Of a stretch of 64,000 nucleotides of DNA, positions 9,133 through 17,021 are shown one piece after another (within the stretch, counting starts at the first letter, position 1; every line of letters begins with the position of its first letter). Position numbers and translations under genes: made by a program. The stretch is from positions 46,238 through 110,237 of the forward strand of contig CAYNUG010000001.1 of assembly GCA_964400545.1 (NCBI GenBank), read 5' to 3'. Source of the stretch: UBA647 sp964400545. GTDB lineage: Bacteria; Acidobacteriota; Aminicenantia; UBA2199. The notes beneath the pieces were generated by a model, which saw only the letters and a list, made by a program, of their open reading frames with translations, was not told the DNA's origin and made no database searches.

Positions 9133-9161
9133 AGTATATCAAAAGAAAGAGAGATTTTCAA
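9133..9161 (-). promoter_or_regulatory. Promoter for RsbW-like/tsaB/rimI operon, probably leaderless
   Basis: On the minus strand TTGAAA (9156-9161), 17 bases, TATACT (9133-9138), then only TTTGAT before the ATG at 9126. The predicted start site falls on or next to the initiation codon. Confidence 0.65.
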
Positions 9162-9222
9162 AAACCTGATTTATCGATATGCTGACATATTGCGTCCCAA
9201 CTCCAGAGAAAAAGGAACATCC

Positions 9223-9251
9223 TTGACATTATTTTCCCCCAAACATAGAAT
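9223..9251 (+). promoter_or_regulatory. Sigma-70-like promoter heading the nucleoside operon
   Basis: Perfect TTGACA (9223-9228), 17 bases, TAGAAT (9246-9251), 32 bases before the ATG of the membrane protein gene; ATAGGAGAATATT is the RBS. Genes follow on the same strand to 22379 with gaps of at most about 130 bases. Confidence 0.7.
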
Positions 9252-9283
9252 TAATTGTTCTATAATAATAATAGGAGAATATT

Positions 9284-10126
9284 ATGACAGTAAAGAAAAA
9301 AACAGCAACTAAAGAAAACTGTAATTGGGTCTTTAACCTTATAGTAAAATTTGTCGATGTAATGAGAAATGTACTTAGTGAGAAACTTTTCAAATTTTTA
9401 AAAAAATGGCTTCTCATCCTCGGGAATTGCGGATTTTATGTAGCTTCCGCTCTCGCTTTTCTAATAGGTCTCATAGCTGCAATCAGAACAGAATCATTCG
9501 GGGTATTTGCAACAGGATTCGGATATGCGATCGGGTTTTTCGTCCTTCAGTACGTAGCGGTAAAATTTGCAAATGCCGGAGATAAGCTGATAGAGAACAA
9601 CAAGACGGGACTGGCTTCAGCGGCCTTCCTTGATAGCATAGGTCTATTGTTCATGATCGGAGGTGCACTTATTCTGCTATTCAATTCATACTTAGCTATA
9701 AAGCAAGGGGCATTTTCACCGTTTTTAGAAGGAATTGCAGCCTTTATTGTGTTTGAACTGTTCGCACTTCTTGCACTTAACCCGAAAACAGTAACTTTAG
9801 AGGTTGTTCCCGGAACTTCAGCAGGACAGGAAGCAATAGGGATCGTCACTTTCTTCCTGAAATCGTTCATGAAACTAGTTCCTATCATTTACGGCGTAGG
9901 GATTATTGTTACAACGATCCTTATGTTCATCCACTCCTTTGGATTGTTCAAGGAAGGCAGAATGACATTTGCGTGGCTGAGAGTTACGGGAGATTTCCAG
10001 ACAATAGCAATAATTGCGTTGCTTCCTCTATTAGCTTACATTATTTTTGCTTTTGTTTTCCTTGCTATTGATGTAATAAGGGCGATACTTTCTATCCCAT
10101 CGAAACTGGACAAACTGGCAAAATAG
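9284..10126 (+). CDS. Polytopic membrane protein of unknown function
   Basis: Not recognised. 280 residues with a basic, Lys-rich N terminus (residues 2-12), an amphipathic stretch near residues 20-45 and about six hydrophobic segments (roughly 48-68, 73-95, 108-130, 140-160, 195-217 and 240-265). There is no signal peptide, no clear catalytic motif and few charged residues within the membrane segments. It is the first gene after a strong promoter and 19 bases ahead of the anchored 5'-nucleotidase, so a role in nucleoside or phosphate handling at the inner membrane is possible but only suggested by position. Confidence 0.7.
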   Translation: MTVKKKTATKENCNWVFNLIVKFVDVMRNVLSEKLFKFLKKWLLILGNCGFYVASALAFLIGLIAAIRTESFGVFATGFGYAIGFFVLQYVAVKFANAGDKLIENNKTGLASAAFLDSIGLLFMIGGALILLFNSYLAIKQGAFSPFLEGIAAFIVFELFALLALNPKTVTLEVVPGTSAGQEAIGIVTFFLKSFMKLVPIIYGVGIIVTTILMFIHSFGLFKEGRMTFAWLRVTGDFQTIAIIALLPLLAYIIFAFVFLAIDVIRAILSIPSKLDKLAK

Positions 10127-10145
10127 ATCAGATTAATCCCTTAAA

Positions 10146-12440
10146 ATGGCAATAAATCTGATAATAAACGGTTGCCCTCTCGAGATATTCGATGGGGCAA
10201 CCATAGGAGACGCCATAAGGAAATTCTCTCCTGATACACTTTCTGATGTTGAGCAGGGAAGATCCGAAGTCAGGGATTTGGACGGCAACTTGTACTACCT
10301 TAGCGGAGAACTGACCGGAGGAGAAGTATTTGGAATTGAAAAAAAATCACAATCGGAGAAAAATATGGATCAATCAAAACACTCACTGATTACTATAGTT
10401 TTAATAGCATTATCTCTCATACTTCTTGGAACATTCCTGATCAGGGCAGATAGTGAAGAAACAACAATCACCATATTTCATCTTAATGATATACACGGAA
10501 CTATCAAAAATATGGGGAAAATCACTTCAATTGTTGAAACAGAAAAAGCAAATAATCCGAATGTATTCCTTATGGAGGCAGGAGATAATTTCAGTGGAAA
10601 TCCGGTTGTCGATCAGTATGATCCTAAGGGCGAGCCCATATTGGTATTGATGAATAAAATGAAGTTTGATGTGGGAGTATTAGGTAATCACGATTTTGAT
10701 TTCGGGAAAAAGATATTAAAAAGATTTATGAAGAAAGCAAATTTTCCGATCTTATGCTGTAATGTAAAAAGCAATGATCCCGACTTCCCTCAGCCTGAAC
10801 CTTATACAGTATTAAAAACCGAGAACGGAATTGATCTGGTTATTCTCGGATTGATCCAAACAGAAGCACATTCGGGAATTCCCAGCACGCTTCCTGCTAA
10901 CGTTAAAGATCTTAGATTTTTTAAAGGAACTGAATTTGCTTTAAAATACAAATATTTGAAAAAAGATAACAATATCTTCATTGCCCTCAGCCATCTCGGA
11001 TTTGGAAAAGACAAGGAACTTGCTGCCAACATGAAGGAACTTGACTTGATAATTGGTGGTCACTCTCACACACTGATTGAGAACCCCGCGTTTGAGAACG
11101 GAGTACTAATTGCACAGGCCGGGGCACATGCAGACTACCTTGGCAGAATCGATATTGTGGTCAAAAATGGTAAAATAATAAGCAGGAAGGGCTCTGTTAT
11201 TGATCTTCATAAAGTAAAAACAAGTAACAAAGAAATTGATAAACTTGTTACAGATTTCAACAGCGAAAGTTCTCTGAACAATGTCCTTACCGTGATCGAC
11301 ACCACTATCACCGGAAGAAACGACCTGGGTCTAATGGTCACTGATGCTGTTCGTGAGGACCTTGGCCTCGACATGATCTTCTACAATAAAGGAGGGATCA
11401 GGATAAACAGATTATCCGGTAAGGTCAGGGCCAAAGATATTTACTCTATGCATCCTTTCGGGAACTATATCGTTGAGATATTGATGGATACTTCGGAAAT
11501 AAAAAACCTTATCAAAAATGATTATGAAAGTCACAGGGGACTCGATATAATCCCTTCGGGACTAACCTACAGAGTAACCAGAGATCTGAACAAAAAAGTT
11601 ATTAAAGTTGAATTATTCGATCTTAACGGATACAGGTTGCCGGACAACAGAAAATTCAGGGTCGGACTCAACAACTATATCGTAAGTTCTTATAATTTCA
11701 CACATAAAGATCCGGGGAAATCTACAAATGCGAAAACAGTGGATATTATGCTCAGATTCTTTTCTAACCTGAAAAAGAAATTGAATTACTCTGATGTAGT
11801 AAGAGCCGAAGAAAAAATCGTCTATTCAGGGAATGTTAAAACTTTGGGTGTAACGGAAACGGATATTTTTGCAGCAAAGAAAACATTCTATAAAAACTCC
11901 CCATCCGGAAATCTTATAACAGATGCGATGAGGGTTCAAACAAGTTCTGATCTGGCGTTATTCCCGACCAGGCTTTTAAGAGAAGGATTGATCATACAAA
12001 AAGGAAAAAAGATATACAAAGAGGTACTTCCCGATCTTTACAGTTTCATAAAACAAAGCAAAGTTATAAAGATCACACTTACCGGGAAGCAATTAAAAGA
12101 TTTCATATTTAAAAGGACCGGACAGAAGAACAATATAGACCTTCAGATATCGGGAGCATCATACTCCGTCCTTTATGATAAGGAAAATAAGGTTTGTAAT
12201 GTAGAATTTAGTTTATCCACAGATCCGATCTTCAGTGAAGCAAAATCCTACAGCATTGCCATGATCGAATATGAATTCAGGAATTTCTATAAATTGAAAA
12301 AATTAACCGCCAAACCTGAAAGGGTAAAGAAAGGACTTGAGGATATTTTGTCAGAATATATCATGGCTAAAAAGATCATCACAGAACAAATAGCAATACC
12401 AAGGATCCTATTAAAAAAACAAGTGAAAGCGAGGAGGTAA
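10146..12440 (+). CDS. Membrane-anchored 5'-nucleotidase (UshA-like) with extra N-terminal domain
   Basis: Metallophosphoesterase of the UshA/5'-nucleotidase family expected to dephosphorylate nucleotides outside the cytoplasm. Residues 1-73 form a small hydrophilic domain with a beta-grasp-like look (LIINGCPLEIFDGATIGDAI); 81-99 is a transmembrane anchor; the metallophosphoesterase domain follows with LNDIHG (D115, H117), GDNFSG, GNHDFDFG and GGHSHT. Two 5'-nucleotidase C-terminal repeats follow (about 385-520 and 575-720), instead of the usual one, giving 764 residues. No Shine-Dalgarno precedes the first ATG, whereas an internal ATG at codon 74 (10365) has CGGAGAAAAAT, so a shorter form starting at MDQSKHS may also or instead be made. 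The gene overlaps the RBS of tdk and leads a nucleoside salvage operon. Confidence 0.88.
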   Translation: MAINLIINGCPLEIFDGATIGDAIRKFSPDTLSDVEQGRSEVRDLDGNLYYLSGELTGGEVFGIEKKSQSEKNMDQSKHSLITIVLIALSLILLGTFLIRADSEETTITIFHLNDIHGTIKNMGKITSIVETEKANNPNVFLMEAGDNFSGNPVVDQYDPKGEPILVLMNKMKFDVGVLGNHDFDFGKKILKRFMKKANFPILCCNVKSNDPDFPQPEPYTVLKTENGIDLVILGLIQTEAHSGIPSTLPANVKDLRFFKGTEFALKYKYLKKDNNIFIALSHLGFGKDKELAANMKELDLIIGGHSHTLIENPAFENGVLIAQAGAHADYLGRIDIVVKNGKIISRKGSVIDLHKVKTSNKEIDKLVTDFNSESSLNNVLTVIDTTITGRNDLGLMVTDAVREDLGLDMIFYNKGGIRINRLSGKVRAKDIYSMHPFGNYIVEILMDTSEIKNLIKNDYESHRGLDIIPSGLTYRVTRDLNKKVIKVELFDLNGYRLPDNRKFRVGLNNYIVSSYNFTHKDPGKSTNAKTVDIMLRFFSNLKKKLNYSDVVRAEEKIVYSGNVKTLGVTETDIFAAKKTFYKNSPSGNLITDAMRVQTSSDLALFPTRLLREGLIIQKGKKIYKEVLPDLYSFIKQSKVIKITLTGKQLKDFIFKRTGQKNNIDLQISGASYSVLYDKENKVCNVEFSLSTDPIFSEAKSYSIAMIEYEFRNFYKLKKLTAKPERVKKGLEDILSEYIMAKKIITEQIAIPRILLKKQVKARR

Positions 12441-12442
12441 AA

Positions 12443-13012
12443 TTGGCTCAACTATACTACAGACACTCAACAATGAACGCCGGGAAATCAACAGAAGTAT
12501 TGAAAATAGCACACAATTATGAAGAACAGAATAAAAAAGTTCTCCTCTTTACACCTTCAATTGACGACAGGTACGGAGAGGGAAAGATCACATCAAGAAT
12601 GGGTTTCCAGCGTGAAGCAATAATGATCAAATCGGATACAGATATTTATGCAATCGCCGAGAAAGAGAGTCCTTTTTGTATTCTCATTGATGAAGGACAA
12701 TTCCTTAACCGCCAGCAGGTGATCACGCTGACAAAAATAGTTGATGAACTTAATATACCCGTAATTGTTTACGGGCTTAAGAACGATTACAGGAACCAAT
12801 TATTTCCGGGAAGCGAAGCACTTCTCCTCCTTGCAGATAAGATAGAGGAAGTGAAAACAGTATGCTGGTATTGTACAAGAAAGGCAACCATGCTTATAAA
12901 ATTCAAGGATGGAAAGCCTGTCAACAAAGGTGAGCAGATAGAGATCGGTGGAAACGATAAGTACACTTCTGTATGTAGAAAATGCTATTCTGCCAGATTA
13001 CCGATCATTTAA
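12443..13012 (+). CDS. tdk: Thymidine kinase (type II)
   Basis: Phosphorylates (deoxy)thymidine with ATP. The P-loop is STMNAGKST (residues 9-17), the catalytic/Walker B region ILIDEGQF follows, and the zinc ribbon uses CWYC and CRKC near the C terminus; 189 residues is typical. Start is TTG at 12443 with GAGGAGG inside the end of the nucleotidase gene, so translation is coupled. It lies between the anchored nucleotidase and uridine kinase in a nucleoside-use operon. Confidence 0.93.
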   Translation: MAQLYYRHSTMNAGKSTEVLKIAHNYEEQNKKVLLFTPSIDDRYGEGKITSRMGFQREAIMIKSDTDIYAIAEKESPFCILIDEGQFLNRQQVITLTKIVDELNIPVIVYGLKNDYRNQLFPGSEALLLLADKIEEVKTVCWYCTRKATMLIKFKDGKPVNKGEQIEIGGNDKYTSVCRKCYSARLPII

Positions 13013-13066
13013 ACAGTTAATAACCCTTATCGAACTTGAAAATAGTATAATAAAGTTGTAAAGTCA

Positions 13067-13072
13067 TATAAT
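13067..13072 (+). promoter_or_regulatory. Possible -10 box directly before uridine kinase
   Basis: A perfect TATAAT ends 5 bases before the ATG of udk, which lacks a Shine-Dalgarno sequence. No good -35 is seen, but the layout matches other leaderless candidates in the window. Confidence 0.35.
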
Positions 13073-13077
13073 AAAAA

Positions 13078-13716
13078 ATGGAAAACAATAAGCCGCTGGT
13101 AATTGGTGTAGCCGGAGGGAGTGGATCCGGGAAGACCACGATCATTAATTCGATAATAGAAAAGATCAATCCTTTTGATGTGGTAACACTTCAGCATGAT
13201 TCCTACTATAAGAACAACAATCATCTTCCTCTACTCGAAAGAGAGAATATTAATTACGACCATCCTGATTCGCTAGAAACAGATCTTTTAGTTTCAAATC
13301 TGGAAGGTCTATTGGAATGGAAAGAAATCGAAACACCGATCTATGATTTCAAAACCCATTCAAGAAAAAAAAAGGGACTGATAAAGAAACCAGCCGAAGT
13401 AGTGATAGTTGACGGTATCCTGATATTTGTTGAGGAAAGATTAAGAGAACTTATGGATGTAAAGATATTCGTGAACACCGATAGCGATATAAGGTTCATA
13501 AGAAGATTGAAAAGGGATATGATCGAAAGGAACAGAAGTCTTGACTCTGTAATAAATCAATATCTGGCAACAGTAAAACCTATGCATCTCGCTTTTGTTC
13601 AACCCAGCCGTAGATTTGCAGATATCATTATTCCAGAGGGAAAAAGTCCTATCTCAACAGCAATGGTTGTAAATCTTATAGAAAGCCATTTAAAAAAAGG
13701 TCAGAAAAAGAACTGA
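13078..13716 (+). CDS. udk: Uridine kinase
   Basis: Phosphorylates uridine and cytidine to the monophosphates. The P-loop GVAGGSGSGKTT is at residues 9-20, the HDSYYK motif and NYDHPDSLETD (substrate binding) follow, then YDFKTHSRK and VIVDGILIF; 212 residues fits the family. The 65-base gap after tdk is the largest in this part of the operon and holds a TATAAT but no clear RBS. It is followed 6 bases later by the phosphoribosyltransferase. Confidence 0.93.
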   Translation: MENNKPLVIGVAGGSGSGKTTIINSIIEKINPFDVVTLQHDSYYKNNNHLPLLERENINYDHPDSLETDLLVSNLEGLLEWKEIETPIYDFKTHSRKKKGLIKKPAEVVIVDGILIFVEERLRELMDVKIFVNTDSDIRFIRRLKRDMIERNRSLDSVINQYLATVKPMHLAFVQPSRRFADIIIPEGKSPISTAMVVNLIESHLKKGQKKN

Positions 13717-13722
13717 AGGCTT

Positions 13723-14319
13723 ATGTCTGGAGAATTTGTTATGGTAGAAAAAGAATTTATAAGTGCACAGCAGTTGTTGGAAGATTCTTTCCGGCTTGGC
13801 ATTAAGATCCTCGAGAGTGGTTTTAGACCAAACTACATTGTCGGGATCTGGAGAGGCGGCACTCCCGTAGGAATAGCCGTTCAGGAATTGTTGGATTATT
13901 TTGGAATAAAAACAGACCATATCGCAATAAGAACATCATCCTATGAAGGGATCGGCAAAAGAAAAAAAGAGATCAGGGTTCACGGTCTGGATTATATCTC
14001 AAACAGTATCAATTACGATGATAATCTGCTGATCGTTGATGATGTATTCGATACAGGGTTAAGCATTGAAGGAGTTTTAAATTCTCTCAAAGCGAAAGCC
14101 AGAAGGAACACTCCCAAAGATATAAGGATCGCAACATCCTATTACAAACCGGACAACAAAAAAACTGACTTCAAACCAGATTATTATATTCATGAAACAT
14201 CCAACTGGCTTATTTTTCCGCATGAACTTGATGGATTATCAAAAGATGAGATCGAAAAATATAAACCAAATGTTTCAAAACTAATTAAGGCGGTAAACAA
14301 AAATGGAAATAACACGTAA
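13723..14319 (+). CDS. Purine phosphoribosyltransferase (hypoxanthine/xanthine type)
   Basis: Type I phosphoribosyltransferase that would convert a free purine base plus PRPP into the nucleotide. The PRPP motif LLIVDDVFDTG is at residues 102-112 and the IVGIWRGGTPVG loop is near 40-51. The second ATG at codon 7 (MVEKEFIS) is an alternative start. The family resembles Gpt-like or archaeal hypoxanthine phosphoribosyltransferases; the exact base cannot be assigned. Its end overlaps adenosine deaminase by 17 bases, fitting salvage of bases released from nucleosides. Confidence 0.82.
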   Translation: MSGEFVMVEKEFISAQQLLEDSFRLGIKILESGFRPNYIVGIWRGGTPVGIAVQELLDYFGIKTDHIAIRTSSYEGIGKRKKEIRVHGLDYISNSINYDDNLLIVDDVFDTGLSIEGVLNSLKAKARRNTPKDIRIATSYYKPDNKKTDFKPDYYIHETSNWLIFPHELDGLSKDEIEKYKPNVSKLIKAVNKNGNNT

Positions 14320-15517
14320 ATTTATAGAAAAGATACCAAAAACTGATTTGCATCTTCATTTAGACGGTTCTTTGAGATTGGAAACACTTATTGAACTTGC
14401 CGATGATGCAGGTATAGAACTTCCGGCCAAGACTGTCGAAGGTCTGAAAAAAACTGTTTTTAAAGATAAGTACAATAACCTTGGAGAATATCTGAAGGGG
14501 TTTTTCTATACTGGCTCAGTAATGCAGACAGCAGATTCTCTTGAACGAATATCTTACGAACTCGCTCTGGATAACATCAACGAAGGAGTTAAATATATAG
14601 AGGTCAGGTTTGCACCGCAATTACATCAGAATGATGATCTCGGTATAATCGATGTCCTAAAAGCAGTTAACAAAGGGTTGAAAAAAGCTCAGACAGAATT
14701 CAATGATCGCAAAGAGATAGGTTCCGGTACAGAACCGCCTTTCGAATACGGAATAATCTCCTGTGCAATGAGAATGTTTGATTACGGATTTTCCAAATAT
14801 TTCGATGATCTGCTGAACGTTCACAAATATTCTGACAGAAAATGGATATTCTCATTAGCTTCACAGGAACTCGTAAGAGCTTCAGTAGATGCCAGGGATA
14901 ATCATGACATTCCGGTTGTCGGATTTGATCTGGCTGGAATGGAAAAGGGATATCCTGCTGTTGATCATAAATATGCATACAACCTCGCACACAAAAGTTT
15001 TCTGAAAAAAACTGTCCATGCCGGGGAAGCTTACGGGCCTGAAAGTATTTTTCAAGCAATAACCGAACTACATGCTGACAGGATCGGACATGGGCTTCAT
15101 CTGTTTGATGCGAACATTATCAAGAATGATGACATAATTGATAAAGAGGATTATGTAAACGATCTTGCCCAGTACATTGCTGACAGGAGAATCACAATCG
15201 AAGTTTGTCTTACTTCAAATATGCAGACGAATCCTAAATACAAAACTCTCGAAGACCATCCTTTCAGAAAAATGAAAGATGCACGATTATCTCTGACCTT
15301 TTGCACGGACAACAGAACCGTATCATCAACAACGGTAACTGATGAGATATTTAAAGCTGTCAACACATTCGATATTTCTCATAAGGATCTCAGAGACATA
15401 GTCGTATACGGCTTTAAAAGGAGCTTCTTTCCGGGATCATACCTGAAGAAAAGACGATATGTAAGAAGGATCCTCAATTATTATGATGAAATTGAAAAAG
15501 AATTCGGACTAAAATAA
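14303..15517 (+). CDS. add: Adenosine deaminase
   Basis: Hydrolyses adenosine and deoxyadenosine to inosine forms. Zinc ligands are in TDLHLHLDGSL (H17, H19), the catalytic Glu in VHAGEAYGP, the next His in RIGHGLHLF and the Asp in FCTDNRTVS. The TDNR form replaces the more familiar TDDP but is known in several bacterial adenosine deaminases. At 404 residues it is longer than E. coli Add (333), mainly from insertions around residues 130-150 and 265-290. It overlaps the phosphoribosyltransferase by 17 bases and precedes the nucleoside transporter by 22 bases. Confidence 0.92.
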   Translation: MEITRKFIEKIPKTDLHLHLDGSLRLETLIELADDAGIELPAKTVEGLKKTVFKDKYNNLGEYLKGFFYTGSVMQTADSLERISYELALDNINEGVKYIEVRFAPQLHQNDDLGIIDVLKAVNKGLKKAQTEFNDRKEIGSGTEPPFEYGIISCAMRMFDYGFSKYFDDLLNVHKYSDRKWIFSLASQELVRASVDARDNHDIPVVGFDLAGMEKGYPAVDHKYAYNLAHKSFLKKTVHAGEAYGPESIFQAITELHADRIGHGLHLFDANIIKNDDIIDKEDYVNDLAQYIADRRITIEVCLTSNMQTNPKYKTLEDHPFRKMKDARLSLTFCTDNRTVSSTTVTDEIFKAVNTFDISHKDLRDIVVYGFKRSFFPGSYLKKRRYVRRILNYYDEIEKEFGLK

Positions 15518-15539
15518 CACTACTTACAAAAGGAGTATT

Positions 15540-16892
15540 ATGGAATTGATAACCATACTGAGAGGATTGGCAGGAGTCATTTTTATTCTGGGAATTACAT
15601 TTTTATTTTCGAACAATAAAAAAAAGATCAATTGGAGACTCGTGGGAACAGGACTTTCCATACAGTTGATATTTGCTGTTTTTATCATTCACGGTGAAAC
15701 ATTCAGATCCTGGTTCTTTATCCTGGGGTGGCCAAAAGATATGCTCAACTGGTTCGGGGGAGTAGTGGTTAAGATCCTCAGTTTTATTGCCGAAGGGTCT
15801 CAGTTCGTATTCGGATCTCTTGCAGTAAGTCCGGGAAGTAATGGCAGTTTGGGATTCTTTTTTGCATTTCAGGTTCTACCGACAATAATATTTTTTGCTT
15901 CTTTAACAGCTGTATTGTATTACACGGGTGTGCTTCAGATGATCGTAAAATGGATGGCATTTATTATGGCAAAACTACTCGGCACAAGTGGAGCAGAATC
16001 ATTATCCAATACAGCAAATATTTTTATAGGGCAAACGGAAGCTCCGATCCTCATAAGACCTTATATTAATTCAATGACAAATTCAGAACTCCTTACAATA
16101 ATGATAGGCGGGATGGCGACAGTAGCGGGGGGTGTTATGGCCAGCTACATTCAAATGTTGGGTCATGCAATGTCAGTGGCAAAAGGTATCCCTTTAAATG
16201 AGGCACAATTGGGATTTGCCATCCATCTTATTACAGCCAGCGTAATGGCTGCACCGGCTTCGATCGTTATAGCAAAAATGCTTCACCCCGAAACAAAAGT
16301 TCCTGTAACACTCGGAAAAGTTACAATGGAAGTTGAGAAAAATGGTTCCAATGTTATCGAAGCTGCGGCAAACGGTGCATCTGACGGACTTAAACTGGCA
16401 CTGAATGTCGGGGGAATGCTGATTGTTTTTATAGCTTTCATCTATTTGTTCAATTATCTGTTCCATAGTTTCGGTGACATCATCGGGATCAATGCATGGC
16501 TTACTGCAAAATTCGGACAACCATTATCTATGCAACTTATTATGGGACTTCCATTAAAATATCTGGCAATAGGTATCGGTGTTCCTACCCAGGATGCATT
16601 CGACTTCGGGAGACTATTCGGAACGAAGATCGTTCTTAATGAATTTGTTGCTTATCTGGATCTTGTAAAAATAATAAAAGCTAATGCAATGAGCGCAAAG
16701 GGTATAACAATGGCCACTTTCGCACTTTGTGGTTTTGCAAACTTTTCATCAATTGCTATCCAGCTTGGAGGTATTGCACCCCTTGCTCCTGGCAGAAAAA
16801 AGGACATAGCCGCTCTCGGTCTGAAATCTGTTCTCGGGGGAGGATTGGTAACACTCCTCACTGCTACACTTGCCGGTGTTCTTATCTGGTAG
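15540..16892 (+). CDS. nupC: Concentrative nucleoside transporter (CNT/NupC family)
   Basis: Inner-membrane nucleoside symporter (H+ or Na+ driven). The family hallmark GQTEAPILIRPY (near residue 168) and the first repeat segment ESLSNTANIF, plus GVPTQDAFDFGRLFGTK and the C-terminal CGFANFSSIAIQLGG, are intact; about nine to ten hydrophobic segments and 450 residues agree with CNT proteins. RBS AAAGGAG precedes the ATG. Its placement between adenosine deaminase and the deoxyribose-phosphate BMC genes makes it the likely entry point for the substrates of the pathway. Confidence 0.94.
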   Translation: MELITILRGLAGVIFILGITFLFSNNKKKINWRLVGTGLSIQLIFAVFIIHGETFRSWFFILGWPKDMLNWFGGVVVKILSFIAEGSQFVFGSLAVSPGSNGSLGFFFAFQVLPTIIFFASLTAVLYYTGVLQMIVKWMAFIMAKLLGTSGAESLSNTANIFIGQTEAPILIRPYINSMTNSELLTIMIGGMATVAGGVMASYIQMLGHAMSVAKGIPLNEAQLGFAIHLITASVMAAPASIVIAKMLHPETKVPVTLGKVTMEVEKNGSNVIEAAANGASDGLKLALNVGGMLIVFIAFIYLFNYLFHSFGDIIGINAWLTAKFGQPLSMQLIMGLPLKYLAIGIGVPTQDAFDFGRLFGTKIVLNEFVAYLDLVKIIKANAMSAKGITMATFALCGFANFSSIAIQLGGIAPLAPGRKKDIAALGLKSVLGGGLVTLLTATLAGVLIW

Positions 16893-16933
16893 AACTATAA
16901 AGTTCCTTAAATTCATATATAGCAGCACCTCTA

Positions 16934-16962
16934 TTGAAATATTTTCTTCTATACTTTAAAAT
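16934..16962 (+). promoter_or_regulatory. Possible promoter of the BMC section
   Basis: TTGAAA (16934-16939), 17 bases, TAAAAT (16957-16962), in the 129-base gap between the nucleoside transporter and the RpiB-DeoC gene, the widest gap in the block. It would allow the shell genes to be expressed separately. Confidence 0.45.
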
Positions 16963-17021
16963 AATCTGATGTCGGGGAGTTGTTATCTCTTTTTTATGAG
17001 CAGCCGGAAATATAAAATATA

